Positions 42,444 to 50,949 of a stretch of 64,000 nt of DNA are shown here, one piece after another. Below the pieces are notes generated by a model that saw nothing but the letters and a program-made list of their open reading frames with translations, ran no database searches and was not told the DNA's origin. Source of the stretch: Shewanella canadensis. Lineage in GTDB: Bacteria > Pseudomonadota > Gammaproteobacteria > Enterobacterales > Shewanellaceae. Each line of letters starts with the position of its first letter. The first letter of the stretch is position 1. Location of the stretch: the NCBI RefSeq assembly GCF_003966225.1, contig NZ_RXNU01000010.1, forward strand, positions 62,001-126,000. The letters are read 5' to 3'. The translations under genes and the position numbers were made by a program.

Positions 42444-43799
42444 ATGATGAACTTAACACCCGTAAAACGATCATTACGGATACTGACGCTTGCCGCCACA
42501 GTTGCCATGTTGGCAGCCTGCGGTAGTGACGACAACAGCGATACCGACGTGGTCCCGCCTGTGGACGACAACGGTGGTAGCGTTATAGTCCCCCCAGTGG
42601 AGGACAGCCCACAAGCGCTCACCTATGTCGGGACAGATACCTGCCTGACTTGCCATTCTGACAAGAAAAGCTTCTTGGAAACCAACCACAACTTCATGCT
42701 AAATAAAGTGCTGGAAGGTAAAGCTCCCGACTACGCCTTCGTTGATAGGAGCGACATGTTAGACCTGCTGGAAGGTATTGGAAATGCCGCGGGCACCCCC
42801 GCCACTTGGGATGATGTCTCTTATGTTATCGGCGGTACTAAAATAGGGATGAATTTCATTGATAAGCACGGATATAGAATGCAAGGGGAGAAGAGCAGCG
42901 TCTTTTTCTCGAATCCACCTATAGCAACCTCAGAGGAAGGAACTGGAGATATCTACTGGTGTGGCAAATGTCACGCTACCGGCTGGAAAGACTACACCTA
43001 TGAAACCGGTGACAACCGAAACCTGAACCGGCAGGACGATCTGCCAGGAATGGGCGGCACCTTCGCCGCTGGTGGCGTTCAATGTGAAGCCTGTCACGGT
43101 AGCGGCAGTGAACATATCAAGTCGCCGTCCAAAACGAATATCACCAGACTTGCCACTGGTCGATCGACCGCCGACCTCCTCGCCGAAGATATGGCTTTCG
43201 GTAAACCGGTGGCCTGTGGAGAGTGTCACACCTCGTATACTGAAGGTGCCAAGATGTACCCTAAATTTACCAGCGGATTCAACGCTGAGTTCGGTGGCGA
43301 CAGTCTGAATGGCCGTGTTCCAGTCCTTCAGGAAAGTCAATCAAATGATAGTGGCCGCATAGCTGGTGATACCCTCAAGGGCCTAGACCCTGATACGGGC
43401 ATTGGCATAACCAAGAAATCGAACTTCCATTGTTCTGCCTGCCACGATATACATAAGTCTCCTTTCAATAAGGATAAGCCTGGTCACGAAAACGCCGTTA
43501 AGGAGTGCAGCGAGTGTCACGCCGGGAAAAAGTTCGCTGATGTGGGTGGTATGAGCCAAGGTGCACATGAGTTCTTCACAGAGTGTAAAGATTGCCATAT
43601 GCCAGGATTGAATCATACGTTTAAAATAGATTTGTCGCACCCATCTGACGATCCTTATTACTTTGGCGATGCCCGCGACGCCAATAATAAGCCTGTTTGG
43701 AAACAGCCTTTCAATTCAGCAGCCGACAGTTGTAAGAAGTGCCATCCGGATGACTATGACGACAGAGCCGCGAGGGTACCTTCTATCCATGAAAAGTAA
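42444..43799 (+). CDS. Octaheme c-type cytochrome lipoprotein
   Basis: A 451-residue protein with a lipoprotein signal (lipobox LAAC, Cys26) and an Asp/Pro-rich linker. Eight CxxCH motifs: CLTCH, CGKCH, CEACH, CGECH, CSACH, CSECH, CKDCH and CKKCH, all after residue 60. The 'EACHGSGSEHIKSPS' and 'CHDIHKSPF' segments recall multiheme cytochromes of the NrfB/perc-type collector group. An extracytoplasmic, lipid-anchored electron carrier or terminal reductase is likely. It is not OTR. It is convergent with ttrS, so a role in sulfur-compound respiration is suggested only by context. GAGGAG precedes the ATG pair. Confidence 0.87.
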   Translation: MMNLTPVKRSLRILTLAATVAMLAACGSDDNSDTDVVPPVDDNGGSVIVPPVEDSPQALTYVGTDTCLTCHSDKKSFLETNHNFMLNKVLEGKAPDYAFVDRSDMLDLLEGIGNAAGTPATWDDVSYVIGGTKIGMNFIDKHGYRMQGEKSSVFFSNPPIATSEEGTGDIYWCGKCHATGWKDYTYETGDNRNLNRQDDLPGMGGTFAAGGVQCEACHGSGSEHIKSPSKTNITRLATGRSTADLLAEDMAFGKPVACGECHTSYTEGAKMYPKFTSGFNAEFGGDSLNGRVPVLQESQSNDSGRIAGDTLKGLDPDTGIGITKKSNFHCSACHDIHKSPFNKDKPGHENAVKECSECHAGKKFADVGGMSQGAHEFFTECKDCHMPGLNHTFKIDLSHPSDDPYYFGDARDANNKPVWKQPFNSAADSCKKCHPDDYDDRAARVPSIHEK

Positions 43800-43829
43800 T
43801 CGCTGAATTGTTTTTTGAACCTTAGCTAA

Positions 43830-43863
43830 AATGCCGGCTAATCGATTTAGCCGACATTTTTAT
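43830..43863 (+). terminator. Terminator of the octaheme lipoprotein gene
   Basis: A 12-pair stem with one mismatch (AATGCCGGCTAA / TTAGCCGACATT, loop TCGAT) followed by a T-rich tract, 30 bases after the stop. Confidence 0.85.
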
Positions 43864-43990
43864 CTGCTCGCCTGATATGCCCTTGCGTGGTAACGCTGCT
43901 ACCAGAGTCATCATCAGTCAAATTTCAGAAGTGACAGACGCTTAGTCCCTCAACAAAAAGCCTAACCACCATTGAGGCCTCAATGGCCTC

Positions 43991-45832
43991 TTAATTGTCA
44001 GAGGCTTTTGGTAACACTATCTTGACCACACAGCCCTGTAACCAGGGAAGGTTTGGTACATGTGCCAGCTCACTACAATTTTGAATGGTAAACTGCCCCC
44101 CATGATGAGAGATCACATCCTTACAGATAGCTAAGCCTAGCCCTAACCCATCTCGTTTGGTGGAGCAAAATGACACCATTAACTCCTGAGGCGACTTCTG
44201 TAGCCCTGGACCATTATCGAATAACTGTATCTGAACCGATTCAGGGTCATAATTCACGCTGATATAGATCTTTTTATCTTTATTACTATTGCCTTTAACG
44301 CTCCCATCGAAGGCATCTAAGCTATTTTTGATGATATTGGCAACCACCTGGCTCACACCGACCTCATCGCCTTTGAGGTTAAAGGGAGTGCCCCGAGTGC
44401 TGATTTCCGCTTGCACCGAGTGCCGCTTAAACTCGGCTGAAAATAGCACCAATGAGTTATTCATCACCAGATCCAGGCTGAACAGCTCATCCGAGGTTTC
44501 ACGCCGCTTCAACAGGCCTCTTATTCTATGAACCACGGCCCCTGCACGTATCGACTGAGCATTAATTTTCCCCAATATTTCATAGGTTTCGGCGTCCGCT
44601 CTTCCCGAGTTATTGAGGTGCATCATGCCCCCTTCACTGTACTGAGTGATGGCCGCTATGGGTTGATTCAGCTCATGAGCGAGTCCGGAACCTATCTCCC
44701 CTAAAATGGCAGTACTCTGCAGGCGCTCCAGCTGCAGGGCTTTATCCTGTAGCTGTCTCTCGGTATCGATAAGAAACTCACTCTTCTGCCTGAACTTGTA
44801 CTCCAGCCAGAGGTGATAAACCGTCGAAATAAGGAAGAGTAACAGCAGCGCACCTCCCCACTCCTTATTTTTTTCCATCCATTTCAAGACAGTTTGATAA
44901 AGTGGCGGTGGCGGAGTTTTCAGCTGTAACTCTTTAAATAGTTTGATCACTTTTAGCTGGCTGACGGGGGCGGTCCACCCCATAGTTTTTGCGCTAATCG
45001 CGGCTTCGTCATCGGGCTCTAAGTCATACAGCGCCTGGGTTATTGCCCGTGTTATCTGAGTCGGCACCGTCTCGGCAGCGGCAAATGACCAATTGGGATA
45101 GAGTTGGGTACTGACCAGACAGTCGTACCCTTTGGGCAAGGTGGGGTGAATAACCCGAAAGTCCTCTTTCTTTACCAAGCCACTGTCTATCATCTCCTCG
45201 AGGGTACAGAAAGGCGTGATCGCCGCCTCGACGGTTTTATCCCTTACCTGATAGACGATGGGTTCCAGTGGGAAACCTAAGAAACGCAGATCGCCAAAGT
45301 ATTGCTCCGGAGAGTAGCCCATCTTATGCAACAAGCCGACGGCAGCTTGATAGCCGCCCAACGCCTGAGGACCGCTGGCTACGATACTCTTACCTCTGAG
45401 ATCGTTAAGGGTATAGATATCACTGTCGGCACGAACGATAATCGTCGCGCCGATGGCAAACGTGGTGCCTTGATGCTTACGGCTCTTCATCGTCGCCAAC
45501 CAAGAGAGGGGAAAGTTGCTGCTCAGGTTAAAATATTGACCCGGGTTGGTGATCATAAACTGAATATCGTGATTGAGCATCTGTTGGCTCATATCTTCAA
45601 AGCCTAAAGGCACGACCTCGAAATTTGCTCCCGGTACTCTTTCGGACAGATAGTCCATCATAGGCTGCCAGCGCAGCTTGCCCTGCATAACACCATGGTT
45701 GGCCAGTACACCGACCCGCAAATGACGCTCAGGAAGACGCATGTCAGTGTTGAGCAGACTCGCCTCTTCATCGGAGTGAGCTAAGGCTGCATTTGATATA
45801 AGCATTACTATGATGAAGAGTACCGCAGGCAT
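43991..45832 (-). CDS. ttrS: TtrS-type sensor histidine kinase
   Basis: A 613-residue membrane kinase. A signal peptide precedes a periplasmic PhnD-like binding domain (residues 35-305, e.g. 'RVGVLANHGVMQGKLRWQPM', 'MITNPGQYFNL', 'LNDLRGKSIVASGPQALGG'). One transmembrane helix lies near 330-345. Then comes the HisKA domain with the phospho-His in 'GLAHELNQPIAAI' (about residue 389) and an HATPase_c domain ('NIIKNSLDAF', 'FDNGPGL', 'GLGLGLAIC'). TtrS homologues sense tetrathionate, and a Shewanella relative senses thiosulfate. It is divergent from its response regulator. Confidence 0.88.
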   Translation of the reverse strand: MPAVLFIIVMLISNAALAHSDEEASLLNTDMRLPERHLRVGVLANHGVMQGKLRWQPMMDYLSERVPGANFEVVPLGFEDMSQQMLNHDIQFMITNPGQYFNLSSNFPLSWLATMKSRKHQGTTFAIGATIIVRADSDIYTLNDLRGKSIVASGPQALGGYQAAVGLLHKMGYSPEQYFGDLRFLGFPLEPIVYQVRDKTVEAAITPFCTLEEMIDSGLVKKEDFRVIHPTLPKGYDCLVSTQLYPNWSFAAAETVPTQITRAITQALYDLEPDDEAAISAKTMGWTAPVSQLKVIKLFKELQLKTPPPPLYQTVLKWMEKNKEWGGALLLLFLISTVYHLWLEYKFRQKSEFLIDTERQLQDKALQLERLQSTAILGEIGSGLAHELNQPIAAITQYSEGGMMHLNNSGRADAETYEILGKINAQSIRAGAVVHRIRGLLKRRETSDELFSLDLVMNNSLVLFSAEFKRHSVQAEISTRGTPFNLKGDEVGVSQVVANIIKNSLDAFDGSVKGNSNKDKKIYISVNYDPESVQIQLFDNGPGLQKSPQELMVSFCSTKRDGLGLGLAICKDVISHHGGQFTIQNCSELAHVPNLPWLQGCVVKIVLPKASDN

Positions 45833-45975
45833 AACTCAATCCACTGAAACTGTCTTTATCGTACTAAGTTAGACGAACCCTTGTTAAAAAGCTGTGAGTG
45901 GAGACCGATTCATCACAGGTACTTGGTAGTTATACGCCTATAAAAGTTGTTTTAGTGATCTGACTCATCATACCT

Positions 45976-46026
45976 ATCTCAAACCCTTTGAGATCAAGCG
46001 GACATCCGATTATTCTAATTTGAGAT
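45976..46026. promoter_or_regulatory. Palindrome and repeated half-site in the ttrS/ttrR gap
   Basis: ATCTCAAA-CCC-TTTGAGAT is a perfect eight-base inverted repeat (45976-45994). A further TTTGAGAT half-site lies at 46019-46026, 32 bases (about three helical turns) after the first. The position, 20-70 bases before ttrR, suggests a TtrR operator and autoregulation. Confidence 0.5.
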
Positions 46027-46045
46027 CCCAACGAATGAGCCCCGT

Positions 46046-46675
46046 ATGCCGAACACACTGCCGCTTTATCTCGTCGATGATGATGTCGCAATTTTAGACT
46101 CGCTCAGCTTTATGCTCGGCCAGTTCGGCTATCACATCACGGCGTTTAATAATGGTGATGACTTTCTCAATACTGTCCCCTTAGATCGGGCTGCTTGCGT
46201 CATACTCGATAGCCGAATGCCGGAAGTCAGCGGGCAGGAGGTCCAGCAAAAGCTACTCGAAATAGACAGCCCACTGGGCATCATTTTTCTCACCGGACAT
46301 GGGGATATGCCCATGGCGGTCGATGCCTTTCGAAAGGGAGCCTGTGACTTTTTCCAAAAACCCGTTTCGGGAAAAGCCTTGAGTTGTGCAATCGACAAGG
46401 CGATGCTCTACAGCCATAGAACCTTCGAGGCTCAGTCTCTCAAACGGAAATTGTCTACCCTATCGGAACGAGAGCAAGAGGTACTGAATCTGCTCACTAA
46501 AGGGATGACCAATAAGCAGATATCGGAGGCGCTATTCCTCTCTTTGAGGACCATAGAGGTTCACCGAGCGAAAGTGATGAAGAAGCTTGAGGTACACAAC
46601 ATGGCCGAACTGGCCAAATATTCACAGATGAGTTCCGCTGAAGATCTGGATGAGATCTTAGGCCCACCGAGCTAA
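46046..46675 (+). CDS. ttrR: TtrR-type response regulator (FixJ/LuxR output)
   Basis: A 209-residue regulator. The receiver domain (1-120) has the acidic pair in 'YLVDDDVAI', the phosphoacceptor Asp55 in 'VILDSRMPE' and the conserved Lys in 'FFQKPVSG'. The LuxR-type helix-turn-helix (135-200) reads 'LSEREQEVLNLLTKGMTNKQ' and 'SLRTIEVHRAKVMKKL'. It is activated by the divergent TtrS. No ttrBCA genes are in the window, so its targets lie elsewhere or include psr, otr or the octaheme lipoprotein gene. Confidence 0.9.
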   Translation: MPNTLPLYLVDDDVAILDSLSFMLGQFGYHITAFNNGDDFLNTVPLDRAACVILDSRMPEVSGQEVQQKLLEIDSPLGIIFLTGHGDMPMAVDAFRKGACDFFQKPVSGKALSCAIDKAMLYSHRTFEAQSLKRKLSTLSEREQEVLNLLTKGMTNKQISEALFLSLRTIEVHRAKVMKKLEVHNMAELAKYSQMSSAEDLDEILGPPS

Positions 46676-46703
46676 ACCTCCTGGCTAGCCCCTCTGCAAC
46701 CAA

Positions 46704-46748
46704 CTTTTCCTGAGACAGTTTTTCCTGAGACAGCTTTTCCTGAGCCAG
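46704..46748. repeat. Three tandem 15-bp repeats after ttrR
   Basis: Units at 46704, 46719 and 46734, each close to CTTTTCCTGAGACAG, with one or two differences. They begin 29 bases after the ttrR stop. Confidence 0.85.
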
Positions 46749-46976
46749 TTTGCCTGCGACACCTTGTCGCAGTTTGCACATAAACCTTTGTCAGATATTG
46801 ATTTTAACGGCACAATTCTAAACTGACACTTGTGCTTATTTACTCGACGATTCACTTCAGTTCCAGACGATTTCTTTCGCAGTCAACTGCCTAAGCGATG
46901 AGAGCAATTTATATATGAATCGATTGAAGCCTGTCACCGAATATTAAAATTTAGGGAAACATCCACTGCACTACCC

Positions 46977-47012
46977 TCCCCGAGCGACTCCTCCGTCCCC
47001 GGGGATTTTTTT
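46977..47012 (+). terminator. Possible plus-strand terminator 300 bases after ttrR
   Basis: TCCCCG pairs with CGGGGA (46977-46982 with 47000-47005, 17-base loop), followed by seven Ts on the plus strand. On the minus strand no T run follows, so it does not serve the GGDEF gene. It could end a long ttrR 3' UTR or a small RNA. Confidence 0.4.
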
Positions 47013-47023
47013 GCCTAAATCGA

Positions 47024-47998
47024 CTAAGCCCGGCCTCGCTTACGGAGCAGCATATTTTTATCTGCGGCCTCAAGCTGAGCCTCAAAATCTGTGGTTAACT
47101 CAAGCTTTGCACCACCGATAGAAGCAGAGAAGATGGGCAAGGTAAAATCATCGCCTTGGCGGCTAAACCCATCGAGAATACGACTGCGTATGGCATCCAT
47201 ATCATTGTCATCATCGATCACGATAAGAGCCACAAACTCGTCTCCCCCCATCCTCCCGATCACATCGGACTGACGCACACACGCTTTCAATACCCGGGCA
47301 ATATGCTGTAACACCAGGTCGCCGACACTATGACCATGCTCATCGTTAATCAACTTAAAGTCATCGACATCCAGATAGAGCAGCCCCAGTTGACTCTCGG
47401 TGCGCTTCGCCAGCTTTATGCGCTGCTCCGCCAGCACGAGAAAACCTCGTCTGTTATTGATCCCGCTTAACGGATCGGTAATGGCCAGCTTCTGCATCTG
47501 CTCATAGAGGCCCAGCATAGCCAAGTCAGCTTCGAGAATATCTTTCAGATGATGTATCAGTTCAATGTAAGTATCTTTGTAGTCTGTCTCTTCATAATCC
47601 ATCACACAAAATGTACCGAAGACCTCTCCGTCGGGCCAAAATACCGGAACGCCCAGATAGGAGGTGAAACCATCATCGCGCACCTCCGGGTTGGTATCCC
47701 AACACACGTCAATCGATGCATTAGAGACATAAAGTTCTGTACGCGTCTCGACAATTTTACGGCAAAATATATTCGCATCGGGTTCAATGACCACACCGGC
47801 GGGATAGGGGTTAGAGTCTTGCTCACTGGCGATGGTGACTTGAAAACCACTGGGGGTGTACTGCACGAGAAATCCGGCCGGCGCATCAAAAAGCTTGGCT
47901 AATAAATTAATCGTTTTTTGCCACTTCTCGATAGAGATAAGATCATGAGGGGTATCGAGTAAAAAACGATCTGTTTCAAACTCTGCATTCTTTGTCAT
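47024..47998 (-). CDS. GAF-GGDEF diguanylate cyclase
   Basis: A 324-residue cytoplasmic protein. Residues 20-165 form a GAF domain ('LISIEKWQKTINLLAKLFDA', 'TSYLGVPVFWPDGEVFGTFC'), and 175-320 the GGDEF domain, with an intact active site in 'GRMGGDEFVAL' near residue 252 and 'DPLSGINNRRGF' at its start. It should make cyclic di-GMP in response to a ligand or redox signal at the GAF domain. An inhibitory RxxD site is not obvious. ATG 47998 has CAGGAG six bases upstream, so the frame to 48016 is rejected. Confidence 0.92.
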   Translation of the reverse strand: MTKNAEFETDRFLLDTPHDLISIEKWQKTINLLAKLFDAPAGFLVQYTPSGFQVTIASEQDSNPYPAGVVIEPDANIFCRKIVETRTELYVSNASIDVCWDTNPEVRDDGFTSYLGVPVFWPDGEVFGTFCVMDYEETDYKDTYIELIHHLKDILEADLAMLGLYEQMQKLAITDPLSGINNRRGFLVLAEQRIKLAKRTESQLGLLYLDVDDFKLINDEHGHSVGDLVLQHIARVLKACVRQSDVIGRMGGDEFVALIVIDDDNDMDAIRSRILDGFSRQGDDFTLPIFSASIGGAKLELTTDFEAQLEAADKNMLLRKRGRA

Positions 47999-48107
47999 CA
48001 AGAACTCCTGTGGCAAATAATGTACAACAGATACATCTTATAACAGATCAACCAAAACTCTTAACTTTTAACCTACAGGCCATATATTCCGGGTTGTTGA
48101 ACGGGTC

Positions 48108-48136
48108 GTTGCCGACACATTGCCCTTGTTTGCATT
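48108..48136. repeat. Partial duplication of the prrA helix-turn-helix coding sequence
   Basis: 29 bases here (starting GTTGCCGACACATTGCCC) match 48242-48270 inside prrA at 28 positions. On the minus strand this copy would read NANKGNVSAT-like residues, but it lies 27-55 bases beyond the prrA stop and is not translated. Confidence 0.85.
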
Positions 48137-48162
48137 AAGAGTTACATCCAGTTTTTTGAACT

Positions 48163-48765
48163 TTACGCCCTATGATCAAGCGCTGGCTTCTTCAGTAGTT
48201 TTCGTTGCAGCGTTCTCCGGTGCATTCCCAGCTGACGAGCGGTTGCCGACACATTGCCCTTGTTCGCATTCAACACCTGCTGAATATGCTCCCACTCGAC
48301 ACGCTTTGGGTTCAGTGGCACCTCATCTACACTCTTAACATCCATGTCCGCGGGAGCCGCATTCAATGCCCTAAGCAGAGTTTGCGTATCTACCGGCTTC
48401 GCCAGGTAGTTATCGGCGCCCATTCTGATAGCTTCGACGGCGGTGGCAATACTTGCGTAACCGGTCAACAGCACCATAGTGACATCAGGCAAACTCTTAC
48501 GCAGCGGCTCAATCAAGGACAAACCGTTGTCTTCGTCTAGTTTCATATCCAACAGGATATGGCTGGGTTGAAATTGCCGCGCAAGCAGCAAACCTTGTGT
48601 CACATCATGGGCTTGCTGACACTCGAATCCCTGCCGTGTTAAGCGCCTCGCCAATACCCCGCCCAGAGCCAGATCGTCTTCGATGATCAACAGCTTTTTC
48701 GACTTAGATAGCGAGCAGGCTTGTTGCTTAGTTTTTGACTTAGCTTGTGAATGAGTTAGTGACAT
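48163..48765 (-). CDS. prrA: RegA/PrrA-type redox response regulator
   Basis: A 200-residue regulator. The receiver domain (22-140) has 'IIEDD', phosphoacceptor Asp73 in 'ILLDMKLDEDNG' and 'YLAKPVD'. The C-terminal Fis-type helix-turn-helix is 'QVLNANKGNVSATARQLGMH' followed by 'RRTLQRKLLKK'. RegA/PrrA proteins control respiration and redox balance in proteobacteria. It begins four bases after prrB, with GGAGGG upstream, so the two are co-transcribed. The N-terminus is about 20 residues longer than usual, but no better start is visible. Confidence 0.9.
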   Translation of the reverse strand: MSLTHSQAKSKTKQQACSLSKSKKLLIIEDDLALGGVLARRLTRQGFECQQAHDVTQGLLLARQFQPSHILLDMKLDEDNGLSLIEPLRKSLPDVTMVLLTGYASIATAVEAIRMGADNYLAKPVDTQTLLRALNAAPADMDVKSVDEVPLNPKRVEWEHIQQVLNANKGNVSATARQLGMHRRTLQRKLLKKPALDHRA

Positions 48766-48769
48766 AGTT

Positions 48770-50020
48770 TTAGCTTCCCTCCACAGGTAAAGTTACTTCT
48801 GCGACGGCACCACCATCCACATGTGTACCCAAAATCAATTTCCCGCCCAGACGCTCAAAACTGGCATGACTAAGCATCAACGCTATTCCCATCCCCGTTG
48901 GACTGTCCACCAGCTTATGCCCCAATTGAGACAACAGACGCTTAGGGATCCCAACACCGTAATCACGCACCCGAAGACGAATACAGGGATAAACATCATC
49001 AAGAATTATCTCAATTTTGACTCTCTGCTCCTGCAGGTGTTCATTGCTGGCACGAGCGGCATTTTCGACTAAAGAGAGTAGAGCAGGCAACAAGCTGGTA
49101 TCGGTTTGCACTAAGGTGTGGCTGGCCTCCTCATCCAACTCCAACTCAAGTTTTAATTGAGGCATAAGCAGTGTGACCTGCTGCCTTAACATAGCGATAA
49201 GCTCGCCCACCTCAACCTCTACCCGTTTATGCTCGCGAATAGATTCGGTCGCACACCTGAGCTCTGTCAGAGTCTGTTCACAGCGAAACAGGGCGGTATC
49301 CATCTCCTTAACCGCTGGCGAGTTATGCCCTAGCTCTTCGTCCACCTCCTCAACCAGCAGACGTAAACTGGACAGCGGAGTGGCCAGCTGATGCGCCATT
49401 TGAGCCGACGCGGTGCCTAACGCCAACAGCTTCTCCTGCCGTAACTGAGCTTCACGCATATAGGCCAGTTCAGAGTCTTGCCGCCTCATCCGTTTGGAGA
49501 TAAACGCGACACTGGTGGTCAGCACCAGTGATGATATGACGAAGTTAAACCACATACCTAAGTAATGTGAACTCATATCCATGCCGTGGTGTTGCATCTG
49601 TTCCTGGGGGACAAAGTAGAGCATCAGGCTATAAGCAAATGTCGAGATAAGGGTCAGAGACCAGGGTGCCCAGCGAGGCAGTATCACGGCCGCTATCGCG
49701 ATAGGCAGCAGTAACAACGAGATAAACGCATTGGTGGCCCCGCCGGTAAAATAGAGCCAGGTGATCCAAAATGCGGTATCGAGCAGCAGCGCGATGAACA
49801 GGCCCGAGTCTTTCGACTGTAGCGGATGGCGTATCGAGAAGGTGACCCCGAGATAGATGGTTTCAAGCAGCAGGGCATAATTAAGTGCCGGACTATACAG
49901 GGAGAGCCCGAAAGTTTCCGCCGCGGTAAATGTCAGTCCGAGCTTGAGCAATAGACTCAAGATACGCAAGAAAGCCAGCTGATCCGACGGTCTCAAGTTA
50001 GGAAGTAAACTGTGGGGCAT
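48770..50020 (-). CDS. prrB: RegB/PrrB-type sensor histidine kinase
   Basis: A 416-residue kinase with six hydrophobic segments in residues 20-185, then a dimerisation helix with the phospho-His in 'SAQMAHQLATPLSSLRLL' (about residue 210), matching the RegB H-box. The ATPase domain contains 'LVENAARASNEHL', 'VRDYGVGIPKRLL' and 'GMGIALMLSHA'. RegB kinases sense redox state through a cysteine and bound quinone. I see cysteines at 'LFRCEQTLTELRCATES', but not the RegB redox-box spacing with certainty. Partner PrrA follows directly. Confidence 0.87.
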   Translation of the reverse strand: MPHSLLPNLRPSDQLAFLRILSLLLKLGLTFTAAETFGLSLYSPALNYALLLETIYLGVTFSIRHPLQSKDSGLFIALLLDTAFWITWLYFTGGATNAFISLLLLPIAIAAVILPRWAPWSLTLISTFAYSLMLYFVPQEQMQHHGMDMSSHYLGMWFNFVISSLVLTTSVAFISKRMRRQDSELAYMREAQLRQEKLLALGTASAQMAHQLATPLSSLRLLVEEVDEELGHNSPAVKEMDTALFRCEQTLTELRCATESIREHKRVEVEVGELIAMLRQQVTLLMPQLKLELELDEEASHTLVQTDTSLLPALLSLVENAARASNEHLQEQRVKIEIILDDVYPCIRLRVRDYGVGIPKRLLSQLGHKLVDSPTGMGIALMLSHASFERLGGKLILGTHVDGGAVAEVTLPVEGS

Positions 50021-50036
50021 ACGTTAGGTCTCTGTG

Positions 50037-50822
50037 TCAGTTTTCTGAAAAAATCCTGGGAGCCGATGAACTCACCTTACCCAGCATCCAATGGATCTCA
50101 TACCGGCTTTTTTCACCGGCATTAAAGACCTCTTCCTTAGTAGATAAATCCCTATCCCTTAGCTGATGAACTTTGCAGCCTGACTCGCATACCCAGGCAG
50201 TACCACCGGTCTGAAGTAAATTAACACTCACCACGGCCTCGCCTGACTCCTTGATGTAAGCTCCCATATTCTTCGAAGCTAAGTCCCATGAGTTACCATG
50301 CTTAATTTTATTATGCCGGTTCCCGGTTAAAGCAATAATCAAATTATGTTCTGAAATACTCTCAATAATCTTTTTAGACATATCGAGATCTCTCTGTTCA
50401 TCCTCGGATTCAAAAAACAGAAGATCCAGGGCATCGGCCTTAACTAACTCGTTAAGTTTCATAAGCAAGTCATACATGGCAAGGCTCGTCTTACCATCAT
50501 GTTGGGTCCTCCAGACTTCGGAGTTTTGAATACTGGACTCGAGGTGCTTCGCATCTCCATCCATGATGATCTGCCCCTCTGAGAGCTCGATTCCAACCAC
50601 GAGTCGCCGTTCTTGATTTTTTAGCGCATTACAGATTATCTGATAAAATTTTTCCGGAGACTCACGGGTTCCGTGCATCTCCCCAACCAAAATAATATTA
50701 TTTTTACTGTCCTTGATAACACTGTCTATTTGAGAGGGAAGTGCATCGCAAGCGTATAGGTTAACTGGTGAGCCTATAACGGCTGCAAGAATCAGTAATA
50801 ACACTCTTTTTACGGAAATCAT
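50037..50822 (-). CDS. Exported ChaN/TIKI-like protein with GEMHGT motif
   Basis: A 261-residue protein with a signal peptide (residues 5-24, ending NLYAC). 'NNIILVGEMHGTRESPEKFY' at about 40-60 and 'ALTGNRHNKIKHG' later are the marks of the ChaN/EreA/TraB-like superfamily, whose members use Glu/His residues for metal or heme contact. 'GTAWVCESGCKVHQL' provides a possible disulfide. ChaN binds heme; here the role is unknown. GGAG precedes the ATG. The gene is convergent with none and sits just upstream of prrBA. Confidence 0.68.
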   Translation of the reverse strand: MISVKRVLLLILAAVIGSPVNLYACDALPSQIDSVIKDSKNNIILVGEMHGTRESPEKFYQIICNALKNQERRLVVGIELSEGQIIMDGDAKHLESSIQNSEVWRTQHDGKTSLAMYDLLMKLNELVKADALDLLFFESEDEQRDLDMSKKIIESISEHNLIIALTGNRHNKIKHGNSWDLASKNMGAYIKESGEAVVSVNLLQTGGTAWVCESGCKVHQLRDRDLSTKEEVFNAGEKSRYEIHWMLGKVSSSAPRIFSEN

Positions 50823-50949
50823 TCGTTAAACTCCATTTCAATGAATTTTGATCCAATCCAATTGGATACTATAGCGATTAAGCTTTTCAAACCATAGTGA
50901 CTTGTTTAGTCTGTGAGCTATCCGGGATGGTTTAAAAAAGAGATAAAAA

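Noticed and set aside
46497..46781. Minus-strand frame with KLSQEKLSQEKL repeats
   Set aside because: The repeat residues come from the 15-bp DNA repeats after ttrR, and most of the frame is opposite the ttrR helix-turn-helix.
48108..48270. CRISPR-like repeat
   Set aside because: Only two copies, one inside a coding region, with a 105-base spacing. This is a partial gene duplication.
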